Assembly: GCF_963678635.1 (NCBI RefSeq)
Contig: NC_087066.1
Span: forward strand, 54,764,312-54,828,311
From: Symsagittifera roscoffensis
Taxonomy: Eukaryota > Xenacoelomorpha > Acoela > Convolutidae
Reading direction: 5' to 3'
Length of the DNA: 64,000 nt
Shown: positions 1 through 8,798 of the stretch, in pieces
Position numbering within the stretch: the first letter of the stretch is position 1
How the letters are laid out: each line of letters opens with the position of its first letter
Notes under the pieces: model-generated
The model's input: the letters and a program-made list of their open reading frames with translations, nothing else
Database searches by the model: none
Told to the model about the DNA's origin: nothing
Translations under genes and position numbers: made by a program

Positions 1-1153
1 GTTTTTCTATTTTGTCTTTACAATTCGCCTGAAGGTTTGGAGTAATTTGTTCAAATAAAAAGTGTGAAGTTTTTGTAGATCTATTTTCTGAGCTCCGCTT
101 TGCCTTTTGTGTAAAAATTTTTTTGCATTTTCAGTTTTATAATTGTAGGAGAAAAATAGTTTTCAAATCTGAAAATCTTGTGATTTTTTCTTGGTTCTTT
201 TTTTTCCGGTAAAAAAATTTTAAAAGTGCACCTATTCCAAAGGAAAAGTTTCCATACGTAATAAAAGATATGTGAATGCACTTGATCATATCTAATCAAT
301 TCAAACGTATTTGCTGAAAATTAGGTAACTTGTGCTCTCCAGTTGTGAAAGGGGAAATGGAGCAGAAAAAAGTCAACGGTTACTAAAAACTAAAACCAAC
401 TTTCGAAACTAGAATATTCAACCTTGAAAATTCAGCCAGGCGTTTCATACTTCATGTCGCGCAAGGTTCCATTTCGTTTCTTTTTTCAAGGTAACATTCA
501 TCTTTTTCGGATTTTTTTCCAAGACTTTATTTCGTTACTAACAATACTGTGGCATCTTTCTAACATTTTTTCTCATTTATGCGTTTTTTTGGACTGTTTT
601 GAGAAAATTTGGTCGGTTTAAGGTAAACGGATTGACTACTAGGTTCGAGTCATAGTACGTTACACTAATAAAAATAGTTTAACATTAATTTTATAAGAAC
701 CAAAGATTCAACAAAGTTTTTTATTTTGTGTTATTTTTAAAAGTTAAATTATGACAATTTTGCAAATTTTCTTGCTTGAATCGGGCTGGCCGAAATCAAG
801 AGTTCACCGGAAATTTTGCGGTCTGTTTTCAAAGATGTACCGTTGACAATAACATTTTATTCTTAATTAGCTCACACAGACAAAAAAAATTTTGGATCGG
901 TCTTACAAGTTTTTGGAGATTGAGTTTTTGGAAGCGGTCATCGGGAAAAACTTTGGGTGTCAACAAAAACACCAGCCAACGTCGACCAAAGTCCACAATA
1001 AGGACAGCTGAAAAAGTGTCTGTCAGTTTTCGCAAACAAAAAAAGCAGATCACTTTTGGCGAACTGGAAAATCAATCAACTCGGCTGATTGCACTCTCAG
1101 ACGAACTTCGGCCTATTGCACTCTGCCAATTGCACAATTCAGCCAACTGGACA
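1..1153. other. No gene seen; AT-rich sequence
   Basis: Low-complexity AT-rich DNA with long T and A runs. The open frames here are short, start with TTG or CTG rather than ATG, and have no splice context that would make them convincing exons. I see no RNA gene. The stretch ends where the 17-bp minisatellite begins. Confidence 0.5.
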
Positions 1154-1316
1154 CCACTTTCAGCCAAACGCCCACTTTCGGCCAAACGCCCATTTTTGGC
1201 CAAACCCCCATTTTTGGCCAAACACCCATTTTCGGCCAAAAAGCTCACACTTTCGGCCAAACGCCCGCTTCCGGCCAACAGAAACTTTGGGCCAAACGCC
1301 CACTTTTGGCCAAAAC
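1154..1316. repeat. Minisatellite, about 17-bp unit
   Basis: About nine degenerate copies of a unit whose core is TTTCGGCCAAACGCCCA; some copies have TTTTTGGCCAAAC and there are short spacers. The unit is far richer in G+C than its surroundings. Because few stops occur in it, both strands show long open frames across it (Pro/Ala/Lys-rich one way, Gly/Leu/Ala-rich the other). I regard those as by-products of the repeat. Confidence 0.75.
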
Positions 1317-1623
1317 TTGAACAACAACTTTCCGATTGGACACGACTTTTATCCAAGAAGGCCATAAAAGGAAGCTGAAATCTGATTGGATACGACTACA
1401 ACCCAAATAAGGAAAATCAATTCTGCTTGGCCAAACCCACATAATCGAGTTGAAGGTATCCCTAACTCCTAACTAAAAATCATTTTTTTTTCAATTTAAC
1501 TACCGTCAACTACTTCCTCTCTCAGCTCTAAATACCTTAATTTCAACTTATCTTCCGTCAGCTACCCCCTCTCTCAGCTCTTTCTTGCTTTTACTCTTTT
1601 ACTCAATTTTATGCTCAAAATGA
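1317..1623. other. No gene seen; pyrimidine-rich duplicated motif
   Basis: Non-coding between the minisatellite and the ORF at 1624. It holds two similar pyrimidine-rich stretches near 1500-1590 that share the core CTCTCTCAGCTCT. They could serve as a polypyrimidine tract for a splice acceptor upstream of 1624, but that is inference. Confidence 0.4.
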
Positions 1624-2106
1624 TCTTCTCAGTGCAAAACAGCAACCTCTGTAGAATTTTCGCCTGATCTAGTACAAATTCAAGTGCGAGAAACAGTGTC
1701 TGGATTTTTTCTGACACCAATGGACATCCCAATCCAAGTCTGGCACATGGTGGAAGTGATGCGAATGGACTTCAACGAACATCATATGACACAAGTACCC
1801 ATGACAGAGAACCGACTTGAAGAAATGCAAATGATGGAGGAAGTTTCTGATCATGTGGGATTGAACTACCCCGAGATTCCTGACTCAAGATTTGTAGCTC
1901 AACCAGTCGACGACTTCCTCTTTCCTTGGGAGGAGGCAGGTTCAGCCGAAAACCCCATCACAATAGATGAAGATGAGGGTTTCTCAGAAACAATGACAAC
2001 TCAAAACACTCCTCCACAACAACCACCAGCAATGGAACCTCGTCCAGCTCTGCGTTCTATAGAGAACCTCCAGAACTCTTCTGCTGCTCGACAGCTCTTT
2101 GATTAA
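1624..2106 (+). CDS. Possible terminal exon of an unknown acidic protein
   Basis: Open frame of 160 codons after an in-frame TGA at 1621, ending with TAA at 2104-2106. It has no early ATG (the first in-frame ATG is at about 1720), and CTTCTCAG at about 1625-1632 after a pyrimidine-rich stretch is a possible 3' splice site, so I read it as a last exon. The product is Met- and Glu-rich in its first half, then has the acidic motif ENPITIDEDEG, a Gln/Pro stretch (PPQQPPA) and the C-terminus SSAARQLFD. A hydrophobic patch followed by acids (PITIDEDE) looks like a SUMO-interacting motif. The Pol tail of the LTR element at 32710 has a comparable SAADPIVIEIEG, so a retroelement remnant is an alternative. 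I do not recognise the family. Confidence 0.35.
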   Translation, partial: SSQCKTATSVEFSPDLVQIQVRETVSGFFLTPMDIPIQVWHMVEVMRMDFNEHHMTQVPMTENRLEEMQMMEEVSDHVGLNYPEIPDSRFVAQPVDDFLFPWEEAGSAENPITIDEDEGFSETMTTQNTPPQQPPAMEPRPALRSIENLQNSSAARQLFD

Positions 2107-2356
2107 TTGTTTTCGTAAATAATTGTTGTTTGGTATTATTTTTGTTCTTTGTAATTAATTAATTTCTTCAATTTCATTCTAATTATGAGAATAGATGAGA
2201 GGTTCAAAGTAAAAACATTGAAAAACAATTAGAAACTAATTTAGGGCTCCGAACTCACACATATGTTACGAAACTCGAATAATTTTTGCACACATATTCG
2301 GAAAAACACTAGAAAAATTGTACACAAGTTAAAAGTTACCTGATGGTTTTTGCATC
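2107..2356. other. No gene seen
   Basis: AT-rich spacer between the ORF ending at 2106 and the 31-bp minisatellite. I see no AATAAA signal, RNA gene or open frame worth naming. Confidence 0.5.
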
Positions 2357-2822
2357 TTGTACACACTTTTCGCACTTTGTAGAATTGTTGAAACACTTTT
2401 CGCATTTCGTCAAAAAAAAGTGAAACACATTTCGCATATTGTCAAAAATATTGAAACACTTTTCGCATTTTGTAGGAAACAAGTGAAACTTTTTTTGGAT
2501 TTTGTCAAAAAAATTGAAACACTTTCCGTATCTTGTCAAAAATTTTGAAACACTTTTCGGATTTTGTCGAAAAAAGTGAAACACTCTTCACATTTTGTCA
2601 AACAAAAAGAAACACTTTTTGCATTTGGAGGAAAAAATTGAAACACTTTTCGCATCTTGTTAAAAAAAGTGAAACACTTTTCGCATCTTGTCAAAAAAAT
2701 TGAAACACTTTTCGCCTCTTGTCAAAAAAATTGAAACACTTTTCGCAATTTGTCTAAAAAAATTGAAACAATTTTTGCATACGCTTCAAAAAATTGAAAG
2801 ACTTTTCCCATCTTGCCGAAAT
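2357..2822. repeat. Minisatellite, about 31-bp unit, about 15 copies
   Basis: Tandem array of a unit close to TGAAACACTTTTCGCATCTT followed by GTCAAAAAAAT. I count about 15 units of 29-33 bp. The T-rich half (CACTTTTCGCAT) is better conserved than the A-rich half. The array also creates a minus-strand open frame with a repeating FxxKCEKCF-like pattern, which I do not call as a gene. Confidence 0.85.
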
Positions 2823-3354
2823 AAATCATTACAGTTTTTCTTGCTTTGTTAATTACTAATCTTTATGAAATTTTTATTCAAAATTTAATCCTTCAGAAAA
2901 CTAATTTTTGCATGTCTGTTGATCAGAAACAATTGAAAACCAAGGTCTTAACATAGGGAATAGCGATGAAAGACATCAATAAAAAAGTTTTCTAAGCAAT
3001 AAAATAACATGCTTTTTACATTAAAGTTTTGCGTTTTTTGCCTTATCATTTAAGAAAAACCAAGAAAAAACGTGCATTTTACCAGAAACAATCTTGGATT
3101 TTTTTTGCATTTTGCAAAACCTCATGAGAGAATTTTTGGTACACGTAAAAAAAATTATTTATATTTATATATTAAAAACTGTTCAGGCTGGAAAAAAATT
3201 ATTTTTGACAAAATTCTTGTAACAAAGATTGAATTATCATAAAAAAAATTATTCGAAAAAGCCATTCAGAGGGTCTGACATGATTCCTCTGCAGAGCTAA
3301 GAAGATGTCTTTTGAATTAATTAGATAATAAAAAAGTAATTCCACCTGAGAAAA
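2823..3354. other. No gene seen
   Basis: AT-rich DNA between the minisatellite and the CRE-like sites. No open frame, RNA gene or clear repeat was identified. Confidence 0.45.
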
Positions 3355-3427
3355 TGACGTCATTACTCTTTAACTTTTATAGAACAGTAAGAGTTGTGGA
3401 ATATTTCCACCAGAGAAATTGACGTCA
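3355..3427. promoter_or_regulatory. Two CRE-like palindromes TGACGTCA
   Basis: Perfect 8-bp CRE palindromes TGACGTCA stand at 3355-3362 and 3420-3427. Each sits in a duplicated context, TTCCACC-GAGAAA-TGACGTCATTA-TCTTTA. A half site TGACGT follows at about 3597, and an AACCAATCAG CCAAT box lies at about 3563-3572. TATATAATAG at 3678-3687 is a possible TATA box. Together they make a plausible promoter for the ORF at 3904. CREB/ATF binding to this palindrome is established in animals; its use here is inference. Confidence 0.4.
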
Positions 3428-3903
3428 TTATTCTTTAAATTCTAGAATCTTCTAATTTATAGAATGTTCAGATTAAATCCTTGAATTTTATAAGAAGTCA
3501 TTACACATTAACATGTAGATTTTTCTCAATCTTCTAAATTCTAAAAATAATCCTTAAAATTTAACCAATCAGAATTCCAGAACTAACTCTAAGGTGATGA
3601 CGTTGATAAAAAAATTTGTGGTTTTTAGTTATTTTTCTAGTTTTTTAAATCTAAATCAAGATACGCAACCAAGGTTGTATATAATAGGAATAGTTTTCAA
3701 GGAAATTCTTCCCTTTTGAAAAACCTTAGTCAACAAAAAAATCTTATTTTACAAAATCTATCATAAACAATTAAAGTCAATCAAGATGTTGCAAAATTTT
3801 TGGAGTTCAGTTTTTATGAGAAATTCAGCAAAATCTACAGCTGAAAAAAAAAATATTTTTTTTTCATTTGAAAATCTCCTACAGTTCAGTTCATTTTACC
3901 AAC

Positions 3904-4494
3904 ATGAGAAGAATTTTTAGAAGAAACGGAAATCTATCTCAAACTTTGAAACCAATCATAATAGAACGAGCGAGTTACTGCATCCAGTTTGAAATTGGCA
4001 GCTAAACTGTCAAGATTCACAAATATAATAAAATCTCCCAAGCTAGTGAGCAAATTATCATAGATCTTTCGGTTTGGAGAGAACTCGACAGTAGAAGAGT
4101 TAGAGAATTTAGAAAAGAATTGGCTATGTCTAAGTCACCTTCGAGAAAAAAGTACCGGTTTTCATATTATTCAAATGGAAAATATTTTGATGAAGTTGTG
4201 GATCTGGGATACGGAAATAGTTTTCATTTGCTGACAAGTGAACATTTACTACAAATGACTGTTTTTGAAAAAATGGTTGAATTGGACATCTTCTACAGAG
4301 ATCCGAAGAAGTGTTTCAGTCCCTTAAGAACTTCCATACATGATTGGCCAAAAAATGAAACAATTCGTGATAGAAGGTACAAGAAAGAAAAATTGAAGTT
4401 TCAACATGATAACTTAGCTCTGTTTAGAAGAAAACATGGTGTGGCACATGAAGAAGAAAGTGGCAAGGAACTCGAAAATTTACTCATTTTTTAA
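3904..4494 (+). pseudogene. Small PC4-like ORF with one in-frame stop
   Basis: ATG at 3904 opens a 196-codon frame ending at 4494 with a single TAA at 4003-4005; the frame continues without shift on the other side. If the TAA is real, translation would begin at ATG 4126, giving 122 residues (MSKSPSRKKYRF...). Just after the TAA comes the pattern TVKIHKY, nine residues, then IIIDLSVWREL. I read this as a diverged PC4 core (strand with V-I-x-K-Y, then hydrophobic-L-x-x-W-x-x-L helix). The basic, charged C-terminus is not recognised. Neighbouring ORFs at 5582 and 6811 have the same pattern. AATAAA follows 60 bp after the stop. PC4 proteins bind single-stranded DNA in the nucleus; that role here is inferred. 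It may be a gene with a disabling mutation or an assembly error. Confidence 0.4.
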
Positions 4495-4554
4495 TTTTTG
4501 ACAAATTTTTTCAAGTTTCCCATTGAATTGTAATTTGGTCTTTTTCATCATTTG

Positions 4555-4560
4555 AATAAA
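4555..4560 (+). terminator. Poly(A) signal AATAAA
   Basis: Canonical AATAAA 60 bp downstream of the stop codon at 4494, followed by a T-rich stretch. This supports a transcript ending here that carries the ORF at 3904-4494. Confidence 0.45.
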
Positions 4561-4888
4561 GTGTTCCTGAACAAAAGCTTAGTTTTTAAAGATTTATCAG
4601 TATAAATTTTTAAGAGCACATTTGAAAACAATTGATCATTTTATCACAAAGCTTACATAATCACTATGCACAGAACCATGACAATCAATAAAGCAATCAA
4701 TAATCTTGAGCAAATCAGATTCATCTTTTGAGTTTTGAGTTTTTCGAATTCTGAAACGCTGAACCAAGAGTTTGTGTGGAAGCGAGTTTCTGGTTGGAAC
4801 ATAAATAATGTCTCTTGAGTTTTTTCCGAATTAGTCGTTTCTTTGCAATACTAGGCATCTTCTCGGTTCCCTTCCATCGTAAGTTATG

Positions 4889-5308
4889 TTAAACTGCTCG
4901 TCTAAGCTGGTTGAACATTTCTCTGCTTGACGTAACAATAGTTGAATAGAATCTGTGTTTGAACAAAGTGTAAAGACAGTCAATTACTTGATACGTATAT
5001 ACATATTTATCTAATCTCTGAAAAATTTGGCTAAGAGATATTCCTATTAAAACCAAATGGAACTTACAATTTTCCAAAGAACATAAAGATTTGTGGGTAG
5101 AGACACAATAATCATGTGTTACTATGTATTTTTCGTAAAAATCATTAGAAACGGAAATAAATAGCGATTTTTTATCAATAATCTGAATAACTGCTGGGAA
5201 GAGCTTGACACATAGCAGCAGCCATTGGGAAGAATGATTTTTGCTGAGGATTGTGGTTTTATATAGGAGAAGTAACGCCTGCGTGATTTCGGTATATGTA
5301 AATTTCAT
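4889..5308 (-). CDS. Hypothetical 139-residue ORF
   Basis: ATG-initiated minus-strand frame of 139 codons, ending at 4889. The product is rich in Leu, Ile, Tyr and Cys and has two moderately hydrophobic stretches, near residues 25-50 and 85-95. It shows no domain I recognise. Its main support is length in an AT-rich region where stops are common. It lies between two plus-strand ORFs and would be divergently oriented from the one at 5442-5980. It could be chance. Confidence 0.25.
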   Translation of the reverse strand: MKFTYTEITQALLLLYKTTILSKNHSSQWLLLCVKLFPAVIQIIDKKSLFISVSNDFYEKYIVTHDYCVSTHKSLCSLENCKFHLVLIGISLSQIFQRLDKYVYTYQVIDCLYTLFKHRFYSTIVTSSREMFNQLRRAV

Positions 5309-5339
5309 ACAAAACCTTCCTTATTTGGTTTTACTTCCA

Positions 5340-5362
5340 TATATAGAAATCATGATGAGTCA
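5340..5362 (+). promoter_or_regulatory. TATA-like box and AP-1-like site
   Basis: TATATAG at 5340-5346 lies about 100 bp upstream of the ATG at 5442. TGAGTCA, the AP-1/CNC-type heptamer, stands at 5356-5362. The pair could form a promoter for the ORFs at 5442-5980. This is motif evidence only. Confidence 0.3.
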
Positions 5363-5441
5363 TACTTCTTACTTCCATTTTCATTTAATCACAAAATCAT
5401 TTTTCTCATTTCTCTTCATCTGATCAGTCTGTTCTTCAAAA

Positions 5442-5980
5442 ATGTACTCAAAAAAAAACTCTAGTCCCAATTATATTGAGTTCTCAAAAAATCAAACAAG
5501 AATTGGGAGATTTGTTTGGTTCCAAAAATCCTACAAGGGGAAATTTTATTTTGAGCCCTGCTTTCAACTATTAAAAATTAACGATTTGGGCGATTTGAAA
5601 AGTCCCAACAAGTCTATCTTAGTGAAAAAGAAGGTGAAGCATTATCGGCGACCCGGAATACTGCTATTCACGATGCTGAAAACCTTGGACTCGTACCTAT
5701 ATATGAAGCCAAATCTGGCAAAGAATCAACTATGGATCAGGAGCTGGAGATCTGTAATAGAGTATATGAAATAGCAACATACAACATGAGGAGGGGGTGT
5801 GTCACAATCAAGAAGTGCAGTGTGAACAAGCGACCCTACATTCAGATTCGACTCTTTACTGCAAAAGAGAATGAAGCAATAAAACAAGTTGCCAATGTCA
5901 ACTATACTTTGAACGAATTCAAAGAACTGTCCCAAATTTTGGGAGACTTTACGTTTGTTGATAATTGTAAGCCTCAGTAA
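5442..5980 (+). CDS. PC4-like ORF, reading frame broken or spliced
   Basis: Two overlapping plus-strand frames. ATG 5442 opens 110 codons to 5774, with the motif RFVWFQKSYKGKFYFEP. A second frame is open from 5582 to the TAA at 5978-5980, with its first ATG at 5732 (82 residues). The second frame contains RRGCVTIKKCSVNKRPYIQI followed by R, then an acidic/basic loop and NYTLNEFKELSQIL. This fits the PC4 fold pattern V-[ST]-I-[RK] ... K-x-x-[VI]-x-I-R ... hydrophobic-T-L-x-x-[FW]-x-x-L, known from the transcriptional coactivator p15/PC4 that binds ssDNA. The relation of the two frames is unclear: a small intron (possible acceptor CTATCTTAG at about 5622), a frameshift, or only the downstream frame being real. 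It shares the motif with the ORFs at 3904 and 6811. Confidence 0.45.
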
Positions 5981-6546
5981 AGCTTTGTGATGTTTTGTAT
6001 GTTGGTTAACAGAAATATTGTTGGTTCAAAACTACCTTTTGTCACTGAAGTGCACATTTGAAGCTGGGATATCTGAGGAAAAGATAGACAAAACATAAAA
6101 ATTTAATCAAAATTGACATGAAACACTATCCAATTATCAATAGATTTTCCAGTATTTGTTAAGTAAATTACAGAAAAATTTAGTTAATTACTGCTTTTAT
6201 CAAAAGTTAAGTAAAATTTGTCTTATTTGAACAAATTTACAAACAAAATGTATAGTTAGTTGTAACATTATCATTGTTTTTCGAAATTCTGAATTTCTTT
6301 GGTTGTTTTCAATTGCCTTAATTTGAGGTTTTGATTGGCTACATGAATTTACTTAATACTAATCAGTCTCTAAATAAGGGGAAAATTTTTTATGTTGATT
6401 ACAAAATAAGTAAAAATGGTTGAACAACTCGACTTTTTCAAGTTTCTATGTTAATTTTAGTGAGAAATATGTTTTTATCAAAAGCGTTTTCAGTGTCTAA
6501 ATTGATTATTTATCAGATTTTAAGGGTGAACTACTACAAAAAACAA
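5981..6546. other. No gene seen
   Basis: AT-rich intergenic DNA between two small plus-strand ORFs. There is no clean AATAAA. A GATTGGCT stretch at about 6332 resembles an inverted CCAAT box. Confidence 0.4.
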
Positions 6547-6559
6547 AAAGATGTAGATT

Positions 6560-6840
6560 GTATTAGTTTTAACTTGTAAAGAAACGCAGAAACTTCAATA
6601 ATTCTGTTAAAAAGATGAAGAAGACATTTCAGAAAAGAAGAGTACTGCCAGACTTATCAATAATGTTTTTATTTAGAAGAACTAACTCAAATTTTCTACT
6701 TTACAAGTATTAGTTTTAACTTGTAAAGAAACGCAGAAACTTCAATAATTCTGTTAAAAAGATGAAGAAGAGATTTCAGAAAAGAAGAGTACTGCCAAAC
6801 TTATCAATAATGTTTTTATTTAGAAGAACTAACTCAAATT
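6560..6840 (+). repeat. Tandem duplication, about 134 bp, offset 147 bp
   Basis: The block starting GTATTAGTTTTAACTTGTAA at 6560 recurs at 6707 and runs to about 6840, with about two differences in roughly 133 bp. Each copy holds ATGAAGAAG..., a splice-acceptor-like TTTCAG and the ATG (AATAATG) that begins the ORF at 6811. The duplication therefore copies the 5' end of that gene. The upstream copy's ATG runs into a stop after about 16 codons. Confidence 0.85.
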
Positions 6841-7185
6841 GAGTATTCGATCAGTAAAAAACGAAAGAATGGAAAAGTCTGTGAAACAAATATTGGAGAT
6901 AAGGAATATCATTTCGATTACTGTTTTGAATTTGATACAAACGAAAAATCTAGATTTGTCAGATGTTCTTTTAATCGATTATCCAAATTTAAAAAACATC
7001 CGGTTGTTTATATTACAATATACCAGAAAGAAAGCAACAAAAATGTATATTTCGGTAATTTTTCTTTTCACTGGTTAGAAATAGAACAAATCAAAAAAAT
7101 TTTGATTGAGCATCGAAAAAACAATATAAACCAGACAAGAAATCTCCTTTATCTCACTTTGATGTCAATTGTATTTGTTAGTTAG
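6811..7185 (+). CDS. PC4-like small protein, 124 residues
   Basis: ATG 6811 to TAG 7183-7185, an uninterrupted 124-codon frame. It starts MFLFRRTNSNEYSISKKRK, a basic N-terminus. The middle has RFVRCSFNRLSKFKKHPVV then YITIYQKESNKN, and the C-terminal part has NFSFHWLEIEQIKKIL. I align this by eye with the PC4 core: V-x-[CV] strand, K-x-P-V-V-Y-I-x-I strand, then hydrophobic-W-x-x-[IL]-x-x-[IL] helix. The same scheme is present in the ORFs at 3904 and 5582. A competing frame (ATG 6839 to 7078) overlaps it but looks less protein-like. The duplicated 5' block lies immediately upstream. ATTAAA at about 7204 could be a poly(A) signal. Function (ssDNA binding, transcription) is inferred from the motif only. 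Confidence 0.5.
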   Translation, partial: CFYLEELTQIEYSISKKRKNGKVCETNIGDKEYHFDYCFEFDTNEKSRFVRCSFNRLSKFKKHPVVYITIYQKESNKNVYFGNFSFHWLEIEQIKKILIEHRKNNINQTRNLLYLTLMSIVFVS

Positions 7186-7672
7186 TTATGTTAGAACAAT
7201 TCAATTAAATTGATTGATTAGGAAATTTCGTAAACATAGTTTGGTCCTGATCTACAAAGTTTTTTAAAATTTGTGAATACTTCATTCTGATTGGTTACTA
7301 CCACAAATACTACCTGTGAAGAAATCCTTGATATCTACAAACGATATCAAAATTGTTGAAAAACCAATGAGAAGTAGAACTCAATTTTGATTGGTTGACA
7401 CAAAATTTATTGAAAATTCGATGACCATTGAAAATCGATTCAGATTGATTGATAGCAAAATTTTGAAAACTCCATGATTAGATTGGATAAATTTTGTTTT
7501 AGCTAGACTAAATACTAAATCTATTCTGATTTTCTTTCACGTTAAAAGCAATTGGTTAAGAAATTTGCTTTTTTTATTCATTTTCATTCATTTTTTGAGG
7601 TTATTCAGTTTTTCTTTTCTAAAAATTTGGGACATTCTAAATCTCCCATTTTTTCTTTTTCTACTTATTGAG
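7186..7672. promoter_or_regulatory. Intergenic region with repeated inverted CCAAT boxes
   Basis: No gene seen. The stretch carries several CTGATTGGTT/TTGATTGGTTG motifs (about 7279, 7389) plus weaker variants at 7430 and 7550. These are reverse complements of AACCAATCAG, the consensus for the animal factor NF-Y. It is the upstream region of the zinc-finger gene at 7673. The same motif occurs in the MITEs of this window, so the region may instead be old MITE sequence. Confidence 0.3.
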
Positions 7673-8149
7673 ATGCCCTCACTGAATAGAAACGAAAGAA
7701 TTGCATGTCTTGAATGTGGAAGAGAAAACACTCGCTTACACGCATCAAGACATCGAAAGCACTGTGGCGTTTTAAAGTGTTCCAATTGTTACTTTTATAC
7801 ATATAGCAGCGAGGAACTTACTAATCATATCAAGAAGAAGCAGTTTCAACATAATGTTAAATTATGTGCTCAGCAGTCTCAAAACACACTCCAAGAGAAG
7901 GTAAAATTGATATATTTTTAAAAAAAACATAGTAGAAAATACTTTGAATTATAATTTTTTACTGAATCTGAAAAGACTATACACTAAATTTGAAAAACTT
8001 CTGGTAAAAAATTTACAGTTTTATCATCATTTTTCTTTTTTTTGTCATATTCAAAGGTTCTGATTGATGATAAAACCAGCAAAAACCGAGTTCAAATTGT
8101 CTTGAAACTTTCAGTGGAAATCGATCCGAAAATCTTCCATCTACTGTAA
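7673..8149 (+). CDS. Two-exon zinc-finger protein, about 106 residues
   Basis: Exon 1 runs from ATG 7673 to 7900 (76 codons, ends AGAAG before GTAAAA). The intron 7901-8056 ends in a long T-rich tract and CAAAG. Exon 2 is 8057-8149 (30 codons and TAA), and both junctions are in phase 0. Exon 1 holds CLECGRENTRLHASRH (C-x2-C-x7-H-x3-H) and then CSNCYFYTYSSEELTNH with a later His (C-x2-C-x12-H-x7-H), two C2H2-like zinc-binding motifs with unusual spacing. Exon 2 encodes DDKTSKNRVQIVLKLSVEID, probably beta strands. I do not recognise the family. It closes the run of small plus-strand ORFs. The 3' end lies about 450 bp before an assembly gap, so further exons could be missing. Confidence 0.45.
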
Positions 8150-8598
8150 AAACTCCATGGGTTGCCATAAATTTTGTACAGTTATAGGTCGAGAAAATAA
8201 TTTGAAGTTTTTTTAAAAAGGATTTATGGTTTTAATTCTGCTTCGGATTAATGAACGTTCGTTGAAATGATACATTTTTCCCTCTAAAACTCAATTTTCA
8301 AATAAAACTTTGTTCGAATTTGATTAAGCTGGAAGATAGTAGATGAAGCAGAAACTGAGAAAAAATCAAACTGAGATAGAAACTCAATTTAATTCATTAG
8401 GAGTTTAGAGATTTTTTTATTAAAATCTAGCTTATATATTACATCTTGAGAAAAAATCCAACATTAAAGTGTAATAATTGGAATTTTTTTTATCATTTGA
8501 TATACTAGGTTAACTTATATAAAAATTCAGATTTTTTGAAATTTTTTTGTTTTTGTGAAGTAAACCCAACTCCAACATCTTTTGGAAGATGATACATG
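8150..8598. other. No gene seen up to assembly gap
   Basis: AT-rich DNA after the zinc-finger gene. No convincing exon, poly(A) signal or repeat was found before the Ns. Confidence 0.4.
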
Positions 8599-8798
8599 NN
8601 NNNNNNNNNNNNNNNNNNNNNNNNNNNNNNNNNNNNNNNNNNNNNNNNNNNNNNNNNNNNNNNNNNNNNNNNNNNNNNNNNNNNNNNNNNNNNNNNNNNN
8701 NNNNNNNNNNNNNNNNNNNNNNNNNNNNNNNNNNNNNNNNNNNNNNNNNNNNNNNNNNNNNNNNNNNNNNNNNNNNNNNNNNNNNNNNNNNNNNNNNN
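8599..8798. other. Assembly gap, 200 N
   Basis: Exactly 200 consecutive N, which suggests a fixed-size placeholder rather than a measured gap. Any open frame drawn across it is meaningless, and the true distance between the flanks is unknown. Confidence 0.98.

Noticed and set aside
620-660. tRNA-like B box (GGTTCGAGTC)
   Set aside because: No cloverleaf, acceptor stem or A box could be fitted nearby.
776-1442. Long open frames on both strands around the 17-bp minisatellite
   Set aside because: They arise from a stop-poor repeat; the longest lacks an ATG start and the part outside the repeat has no recognisable domain.
2336-2584. Cys-containing minus-strand frame with FxxKCEKCF repeats
   Set aside because: Direct product of the 31-bp minisatellite; no start context, and the opposite strand is equally open.
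2357-2822. CRISPR array
   Set aside because: The units are contiguous and degenerate with no unique spacers, and the DNA is eukaryotic.
6839-7078. ATG-initiated 79-codon frame over the 6811 gene
   Set aside because: The overlapping 124-codon frame is longer, has the PC4-like pattern and a more even composition.
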